A stretch of DNA of 52,520 nucleotides from Desulfobacula sp. (GTDB lineage Bacteria; Desulfobacterota; Desulfobacteria; Desulfobacterales; Desulfobacteraceae), in assembly GCA_020048635.1 (NCBI GenBank), contig JAIFMF010000142.1, forward strand, positions 1-52,520, given 5' to 3'. Within the stretch, counting starts at the first letter, position 1; each line of letters begins with the position of its first letter. The notes under the pieces were generated by a model, which was not told the origin of the DNA, did no database searches, and saw only the letters and a list, made by a program, of their open reading frames with translations. A program made the translations under genes and the position numbers. Of this stretch, positions 46,906 to 52,520 are shown piece by piece.

Positions 46906-47556
46906 TCACTTGTTTAAAGTTGCCAAAGCCTCTGTCAGCAGACTTTTAAAGTGATCCGGGGAAATTGAAATCCCCTGCATGGGAATTCCCATCCAATCGC
47001 AGTAGTCAAGAAATTCTTCCGGGTTTTGTTCCATATACGGATCCATGTATCCGATACCGTCCAGAATCACTGCCCCGCCGGTATGTCTTGGAAAATTCTC
47101 ATTGGCTATGGCTTTATCCCATCCTTTGAAGACCTGTTTTTTATATTTTACCCAACCCGGCGTCATAAACCAGACCGGCTCTCCGCCGAGATCCTGAACC
47201 ATCTGTTTCATTTCATCATCGCTTGCCATCATCCCCATACAATGACTGGCCTCTATTCTGACCACATTCGGGCCCTGTTCTTCGATAATATGCTTCATCA
47301 GCCGGGTGGGGTTGTCCGGGTTAACATAGCAATATTTTCCCCCGTAGATGACAATCACCCCCCTGGCAACGGATTTGGCTTTTTGAATCAATTTGATCAA
47401 CTGAATCTCAAGCTCGGGAATATCCTGGTGAAGCCCGGGTGTCGTAAAAAAAACATGTTCGGTATCAAGAAATCCTTGTTTTACAAGTTCATTGATTTCA
47501 GGACTCATGGTTCCGCATGACACAATTGCAAAATCTTTAAACGATTGTCCTTCCAT
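46906..47556 (-). CDS. DUF1638-like protein
   Basis: VSCGTMSPEINEL; VIVIYGGKYCYVNP; RIEASHCMGMMASDDE; GWDKAIANENFPRHTGGAVILDGIGYMD. Confidence 0.75.
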   Translation of the reverse strand: MEGQSFKDFAIVSCGTMSPEINELVKQGFLDTEHVFFTTPGLHQDIPELEIQLIKLIQKAKSVARGVIVIYGGKYCYVNPDNPTRLMKHIIEEQGPNVVRIEASHCMGMMASDDEMKQMVQDLGGEPVWFMTPGWVKYKKQVFKGWDKAIANENFPRHTGGAVILDGIGYMDPYMEQNPEEFLDYCDWMGIPMQGISISPDHFKSLLTEALATLNK

Positions 47557-47660
47557 GCCTACCTCCTCCTATAGCCATAAAAATATCAAGTTGAATCATA
47601 ACCGGCATGATAAAAGTGCAGGCGCGAGAAGACCCGGCCTGCACTTTAAGGCCTCTTTCA

Positions 47661-47975
47661 TTAATTACCCAGAGTATCTGCAACCTCATCCTTTTTGAGA
47701 TGTTCATTCCATTTTTCACCCCAGAGATCAGGGATGGTCTCTTCAACCTGTACAATTGAATCCCAACTGATGCCGATTTCCGTGAAAATATTTTTCAGAT
47801 CTTCTTCACTTGGCGCCATCCACAGGCAGTACCGCACCCCTTTTTTTTCATTAAAATAGGTTCTGATCCAGGTTCCTGCTTCAACCTTTGCCAGTTTTCG
47901 CCAATTTGCCTGAACTTCTTCGCAATCGATTCCAGGGTTATTGTGAACCATCATATATTTATTCAATTTTGTCAT
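47661..47975 (-). CDS. DUF4242-like (nickel-binding SCO4226 family-like) protein
   Basis: VRYCLWMAPSEEDLKNIFTEIGISWDSIVQVEET pattern. Confidence 0.65.
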   Translation of the reverse strand: MTKLNKYMMVHNNPGIDCEEVQANWRKLAKVEAGTWIRTYFNEKKGVRYCLWMAPSEEDLKNIFTEIGISWDSIVQVEETIPDLWGEKWNEHLKKDEVADTLGN

Positions 47976-48247
47976 TGCTGTTCTCCTTTTGATAGAGGTT
48001 AATCCTTTTTTGACTCCCAGCCAATGCGCATTGACGAATTGAGTTTAAACTTTCTATTCCAATATCCGTACCAGCCTTGCGATAATATGAGGATCAAATT
48101 TATAAGTATCTGTAATTATAAATTAAAATTAAAAATATAGTTTAGGTCGATATTCCGTCTTGACCTTATGGTGGGCCGTTACGTATAATGGCACCCATAA
48201 AAGTAGCGCCACCTGTGGCGCCGATACCCCATCAACAGGATAACATC

Positions 48248-49654
48248 ATGATAACCATTCAGTTTGAATTGCAGCACAATGAATTTGTTAAACTATTGCT
48301 TGAATCCATTGGTGACGGAATTTTTGTTCTTGATACCCATGGAATGATCATCGGCTGGAACCCGGCCATGGAAAAAATAACCGGATTCGCCGCCGATGAA
48401 GTCACCGGTAAAAGCTGTAAGATAATGAGTTTCAGTCAATGTTTTGACAAGGATTGCCCAACCGGCATGAAGGATTGCGGTATTCTGAAATATGGAAAGG
48501 TTGCCCCCACAGAGTGCTTATTAAGGCACAAGAAAGGACATGTACTTTCCGTTACCAAAAATGCCAGGGTAATCAAAGACAATAACCACAATATCATCGG
48601 AATTGTTGAGGCCGTAACGGACTTAACCGAACTGAAAAATGCCAGGTTAAAAATAGAAGAGGCTACCCGCAGGCTAGGTGAACTGAATCGTCTGGGCGGT
48701 ATTATTGCAAAAAGCCAGGTCATGCAGAACGTATTCACATTTATCAAGGCATCAGCAGCAACCGATACCACCATACTGATTCAGGGTGAAAGCGGCACCG
48801 GAAAAGAACTGGTGGCCGGCGCCATTCATTCCATTGGAGAACGCAGGGAAAAACCCATGGTCATTGTTAATTGCAGCGCTCTTTCGGAATCTCTGCTTGA
48901 AAGCGAACTGTTCGGCCATATAAAAGGGGCTTTTACCGGGGCCAACCAGGATCGGATGGGACGATTTGAAGAAGCGGACGGCGGCACCATTTTTTTGGAT
49001 GAAATAGGAGAAATCACCCCCTATATTCAGGTTAAACTTTTAAGAGTGCTCCAGCAAAAAGAAATTGAACGGGTAGGAGAATCTAAAAAACGTAAAACCG
49101 ATATCCGCATCATTGCCGCAACCAATAAAGATCTTAAATCTCTGGTGGATTCCGGGAAATTCAGAGAAGACCTGTTTTACAGGCTCAAGGTGTTCCCGAT
49201 TTATCTACCGCCGCTGAGAAACCGAAAGGAAGATATCCCCCTTCTGGTTGATCATTTTATCAGGATAAACAATAAAAAATCAAAAATTAAGACCAAGGGA
49301 ATTTCAAAACCTGCATTAAAAGCATTGATGGATTATTCCTGGCCGGGGAATATCAGAGAACTGGCCAATGCCGTCGAACATGCCTTTGTTTTATGTTCCG
49401 ATAGACAAATTGAAGCGTCCGATCTTCCCCTTGAAATCAGGGACCCCTGCCCCGTACCCGGGCCTGCTGAAAAACAGGAAACCATTCCGAAATTGAAGCA
49501 TCTTCAGCCTGAACACACACTGACCCGTGAACAATTAATAACCCTGCTTCAAGACAGTGATTGGAATAAGGCAGAGGTTGCAAGGCAGGTTGGATTAAGC
49601 CGGGCCTCAGTATGGAAATATATGAAAAAATGGGATATACCGCTTCAACCCTGA
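48248..49654 (+). CDS. PAS-domain sigma54-dependent enhancer-binding protein (EBP3)
   Basis: Cys-rich [60 protein letters not shown]; start placed at 48248 (AGGA RBS) rather than 48188. Confidence 0.92.
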   Translation: MITIQFELQHNEFVKLLLESIGDGIFVLDTHGMIIGWNPAMEKITGFAADEVTGKSCKIMSFSQCFDKDCPTGMKDCGILKYGKVAPTECLLRHKKGHVLSVTKNARVIKDNNHNIIGIVEAVTDLTELKNARLKIEEATRRLGELNRLGGIIAKSQVMQNVFTFIKASAATDTTILIQGESGTGKELVAGAIHSIGERREKPMVIVNCSALSESLLESELFGHIKGAFTGANQDRMGRFEEADGGTIFLDEIGEITPYIQVKLLRVLQQKEIERVGESKKRKTDIRIIAATNKDLKSLVDSGKFREDLFYRLKVFPIYLPPLRNRKEDIPLLVDHFIRINNKKSKIKTKGISKPALKALMDYSWPGNIRELANAVEHAFVLCSDRQIEASDLPLEIRDPCPVPGPAEKQETIPKLKHLQPEHTLTREQLITLLQDSDWNKAEVARQVGLSRASVWKYMKKWDIPLQP

Positions 49655-49664
49655 GATGTCATGT

Positions 49665-49774
49665 CTATAAAATACCTCCGGGGCAGCCACTGGCGGTATT
49701 CAAGCTGCCCCGGAGGTTACGGAGGTGATTCATCAGATGCTGGAGGTAAGTGAATGTCTTACGTTATCTGATGA
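49665..49774 (-). ncRNA. Candidate sigma54-dependent small RNA (~110 nt) with two stem-loops and three ACCUCC motifs
   Basis: Predicted +1 near 49774 from sigma54 promoter 49785-49800; 5' stem UCAUCAGAU/AUCUGAUGA (49766-49774 / 49730-49738) with inner CUUAC/GUAAG; 3' terminator-like stem ACCUCCGGGGCAGC/GCUGCCCCGGAGGU followed by AUUUUAU. Confidence 0.6.
49674..49717 (-). terminator. Strong 14-bp stem-loop, terminator of the candidate sRNA (or shared with convergent EBP3 gene)
   Basis: ACCTCCGGGGCAGC-N16-GCTGCCCCGGAGGT; T-rich tract TATTTTATAG on the minus-strand 3' side. Confidence 0.7.
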
Positions 49775-49784
49775 AATGTATATC

Positions 49785-49800
49785 TGCATACATTGTGCCA
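49785..49800 (-). promoter_or_regulatory. Sigma54 promoter TGGCAC-AATGT-ATGCA (minus strand)
   Basis: Exact -24 TGGCAC, exact GG-N10-GC spacing, one mismatch in the TTGCA -12 box. Confidence 0.75.
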
Positions 49801-49900
49801 AGTGTATCATATTTTTAAAAGTACACGAATAATGTGACAAGCTCTCCTATAGTACATTAATTAACCATTTCATATCTCTGTTTAAAGAGCGTTGGCTTTC

Positions 49901-49951
49901 CAAAAGTAACGCAACCCGCAACCATAACGTTACTTTTGTATCCCTGTAACG
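49901..49951. promoter_or_regulatory. Inverted repeat CAAAAGTAACG-N16-CGTTACTTTTG plus extra GTAACG half-site (candidate UAS)
   Basis: Perfect 11-bp arms 49901-49911 and 49928-49938; GTAACG at 49946-49951. Confidence 0.7.
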
Positions 49952-50065
49952 GTTGATGATAACCATTTTTTTGCCTCCTTCCATTTATCAAAAAAAATTA
50001 TAACCTGCTGAATCAAAACATTTTTTTAAATTTCATAGACAAAATGTAATCGTTTTTCAAGGCAT

Positions 50066-50081
50066 TGGCATCATGTTTGCT
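50066..50081 (+). promoter_or_regulatory. Sigma54 promoter TGGCAT-CATGT-TTGCT upstream of metV-like gene
   Basis: Full match to TGGCAY-N5-TTGCW. Confidence 0.85.
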
Positions 50082-50136
50082 CTATGCGGATTGTAAAAGA
50101 GAGACAACTGTTGATCATAATTAAAGGAGATACATC

Positions 50137-50856
50137 GTGCATGCAACGATTCAAAAACCAATCCATGAAATCGTTAAACATATACAGCCGGGTGAGAAAG
50201 TGTTTGTGGTCGGCTGTAACAATTGCGCCTGGAAATGCCATTCCGGGGGTGAAGATGAAACCAGAATGATGGCAAAACGACTGAGTGATAGAGGCGTTGA
50301 GGTTGCAGGATTTACCGTGCCCGGCCCCCAGGGCATGTCTTTATGCAAACTTTCCCATACCCGTAAAGTATTAATGGAAGATTATGCAGATCAGGTCAAA
50401 GAAACCGATTCCTTTCTTGTCCTCGGGTGTGGCCAAGGTGTTCATACCGTGATTGATGCAACGGACGGCGGTATGGTTCACCCGGGATGTGACACGATTT
50501 TTGGTGGTGAAACGGTTTCTGATACGGATATTGAAGAATTCTGTTCTTTGTGCGGCGAATGTGTCATTGAATTCACCGGCGGTCTCTGCCCCATGACCCT
50601 TTGTGCCAAGCAACTCTTGAACGGTCCCTGCGGCGGTGCTGAAAACGGAAATTGCGAAGTGGATGCCGAGCGGCCCTGCGGATGGATTCTGATCTATGGG
50701 CGGCTGAAAAAGCTGGGCCGACTAGATCTTCTAGATCCTTATCAGCCTCCGAAAAACCATTCAAAATGGAGCCGGCCTAGAACTCTCAAGGTCAGTGCCA
50801 CACAGGCCACCTTCTGTTCGGCAGGCGAGCGCGTCACCGTCAGCAACCAGGATTAA
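50137..50856 (+). CDS. metV: Methylenetetrahydrofolate reductase C-terminal/MetV-like zinc/FeS protein
   Basis: VVGCNNCAWKCHSGGEDETRMMAKRL; CSLCGECVIEFTGGLCPMTLCAKQLLNGPCGGAENGNCEVD. Confidence 0.88.
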   Translation: MHATIQKPIHEIVKHIQPGEKVFVVGCNNCAWKCHSGGEDETRMMAKRLSDRGVEVAGFTVPGPQGMSLCKLSHTRKVLMEDYADQVKETDSFLVLGCGQGVHTVIDATDGGMVHPGCDTIFGGETVSDTDIEEFCSLCGECVIEFTGGLCPMTLCAKQLLNGPCGGAENGNCEVDAERPCGWILIYGRLKKLGRLDLLDPYQPPKNHSKWSRPRTLKVSATQATFCSAGERVTVSNQD

Positions 50857-50900
50857 GCAAGAATATAAAAAATAGCCATACATATAGAAGGAGTACTATA

Positions 50901-51806
50901 ATGAAGTTGACCAGCTTATTTGATAAAGGCCAATTTGTAATTACCGGTGAAGTCGGGCCCATTAAAGGGGCTATTCACAGAGATAAAAGTATCGAGCCTT
51001 CCTGTGCCATTGAAGCGCTCAGTCTCTCCCGGCATGTCCATGCCGTCAATGTGACGGATAACCAGTCTGCCGTCATGAGACTCGGGTCCCTTGCAGCTAG
51101 TGTCCGGCTGAAAACAAACGGGATTGAGCCGGTTTACCAATTGACCTGCCGGGACAGAAACCGGCTGGCCCTGCAATCCGATCTTTTGACAGCCTATTCT
51201 CTGGGAATTGATAATGTTCTTTTGCTCACAGGGGATCATATCCAGTTGGGTGATCACAAGCAGGCAAAACCTGTGTTTGATCTGGATTCAGTACAGTTGA
51301 TTGAAATGGCAAAGGGCCTGAAGAATGGATATGATATTTCCGGGAACAATATTGAAAATAATATTGATATGGCCTTTGGGGCTGTTGTCAACCCGAATTT
51401 TGAACCGCTCGAACTGCAATTGATGAAAATGAAGAAAAAAATCGATGCAGGCGCACACTTTTTCCAGACTCAGGCGGTTTATGATGTCAAGGTGTTTGAA
51501 AATTTTATGAATCTGGCCCAGAAATTCAACTGTCCTGTGCAGGTCGGTGTCGTTATTTTAAAATCCCCTCAAATGGGAGAATATATGAACAAAAATGTAT
51601 CCGGGATTCATGTTCCCCAAAAATGGATTGATGAAATAGGATCTGTGGCAAAGGAAGACAGAAAGAAAAAGGCTGCTGAAATGACGGGCAATTTTATCAG
51701 AGACGTCAAATCCATGGCCCAGGGTGTGCATATTATGCCCCTGGGATGGACTGATGTTGTTCCCGATATTCTGGAACAGGCTCAAATCCATCGCTCCCAT
51801 GGATGA
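50901..51806 (+). CDS. metF: Methylenetetrahydrofolate reductase (MetF-like)
   Basis: FVITGEVGPIKG; AVNVTDNQSAVMRLGSLAASV; GIDNVLLLTGDH; DAGAHFFQTQAVYD. Confidence 0.92.
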   Translation: MKLTSLFDKGQFVITGEVGPIKGAIHRDKSIEPSCAIEALSLSRHVHAVNVTDNQSAVMRLGSLAASVRLKTNGIEPVYQLTCRDRNRLALQSDLLTAYSLGIDNVLLLTGDHIQLGDHKQAKPVFDLDSVQLIEMAKGLKNGYDISGNNIENNIDMAFGAVVNPNFEPLELQLMKMKKKIDAGAHFFQTQAVYDVKVFENFMNLAQKFNCPVQVGVVILKSPQMGEYMNKNVSGIHVPQKWIDEIGSVAKEDRKKKAAEMTGNFIRDVKSMAQGVHIMPLGWTDVVPDILEQAQIHRSHG

Positions 51807-51857
51807 TGCCCCTTTAAAACAATTTTAAATCAGGAAGAAGTTATTGATTACCTCTAT

Positions 51858-52262
51858 TTATCGGACAGGAATGGCCACGGCAAATTCCGTATATTGATGA
51901 CCGGGTATGGAATTAATTTTAATCACACCGTTATGCTGTTTCACGGATCGCTGGGCAATGAACAGCCCAAGGCCGGTGCCCTTGTTGCCCTTGTCGGAAT
52001 AGAAAAGTGAAAAGACCTCTTTTTGATATTTTCTGGCAAGGCCCTTGCCGTTATCCCGGATTTTGGACAGGGTCTCCTTATCTTTCAGCTCCACACTGAT
52101 TTTGATCTCGAGCTTCTCCCGGATATCTTTTACCGCCCCTTCCCAACGACTCAGCTTCAGCAGCCAGATATAACCGATACGGCCTTGCATTTAAAACCGA
52201 GGATAACAAATCATGTCTTATTTTTATTTGCTCCATATTTGTTTTCATAGCGGCATTATACA
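51858..52262 (-). pseudogene. Histidine kinase HATPase-domain remnant
   Basis: IRDNGKGLARKYQKEVFSLFYSDKGNKGTGLGLFIAQRSVKQHNGVIKI without upstream kinase domains; adjacent sequence in another frame. Confidence 0.6.
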
Positions 52263-52279
52263 CTGCTCTGTTTAAATGA

Positions 52280-52505
52280 TTAAGTTATTTTGTAATGCAT
52301 CCTTATAAATCGATACAAGGGAGATCGACCGGAAAGTGTGTCTTCAATCATCCCAAGAACGACAATACCCGGTTGAATTTGCATTTCAGTGGAAACCCAG
52401 ACTGTTGATTGTTTCCACAAGATTGATCTGGCGGGCATACTCTTTGACGATGGGTAAAAATTGAACATCTGTTATCGTTAGTTTACTAAAATCTATGGTA
52501 TCCAT
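52280..52505 (-). mobile_element. Frameshifted N-terminal remnant of an IS1634/DUF4277-type transposase
   Basis: MDTIDFSKLTITDVQFLPIVKEYARQINLVETINSL... then shifted frame STEMQIQPGIVVLGMIEDTLSGRSPLYRF. Confidence 0.7.
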
Positions 52506-52520
52506 ATGGGCTCCTATGTG

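Noticed and set aside
48191-48206. TGGCACCCATAAAAGT as a sigma54 promoter for EBP3
   Set aside because: No GC at the -12 position despite a good TGGCAC.
48188-48250. Longer EBP3 start at 48188 (MAPIKVAPPVAPIPHQQDNI...)
   Set aside because: The extension overlaps a GC-rich inverted repeat (GCGCCAC-CT-GTGGCGC, 48206-48221), has no clear RBS, and the 48248 ATG has an AGGA motif at good spacing.
49681-49780. Reading the 49.7 kb hairpins as a plus-strand leader with GGAGG RBS motifs and mini-ORF MSYVI
   Set aside because: Five-codon ORF, no plus-strand promoter seen, and the T-rich tract lies on the minus-strand side of the terminator stem; the minus-strand sRNA model explains more.

Overview
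This 52.5 kb window looks like the chromosome of an anaerobic, sulfate-reducer-like Desulfobacterota (inference from gene content). Left part (about 1.5-11.7 kb): a 2-hydroxyacid (lactate-like) module with GlcD-like and GlcF-like subunits, a LarA-type nickel racemase, a complete LIV-type ABC transporter and an XRE-cupin regulator, followed by CorA. Middle (11.8-26 kb): recB and recC without an adjacent recD, apt, mtnP, a small FeS/membrane redox cluster and a DsrE protein. Right part (26-52 kb): a dense redox/one-carbon region with three paralogous PAS-sigma54 enhancer-binding proteins (EBPs). The strongest signals are: (1) a probable operon (42978 -> 35748, minus) encoding a Cys-less TusA-like protein, a peroxiredoxin with an in-frame TGA (Sec) at the peroxidatic position, a HybA-like FeS protein, an NrfD/HybB membrane protein and a 13-heme cytochrome of the octaheme tetrathionate reductase (OTR) family whose active-site Cys is replaced by an in-frame TGA (Sec), with SECIS-like hairpins after both TGAs; (2) a sigma54-type promoter at 49785-49800 (minus) that appears to drive an unannotated ~110-nt structured sRNA with repeated ACCUCC (anti-Shine-Dalgarno) motifs, divergent from a consensus sigma54 promoter for metV-metF, with an 11-bp inverted repeat between them; (3) distinct palindromic motifs (GTAACG-type and GTTTAAAC-type) near the EBPs that co-vary with their HTH sequences. 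Several gene remnants (TrmO, HD-GYP, methyltransferase, transposase, histidine kinase) also occur in the right part. No rRNA, tRNA or CRISPR array was recognised. All family names come from reading the translations; no database search was possible.
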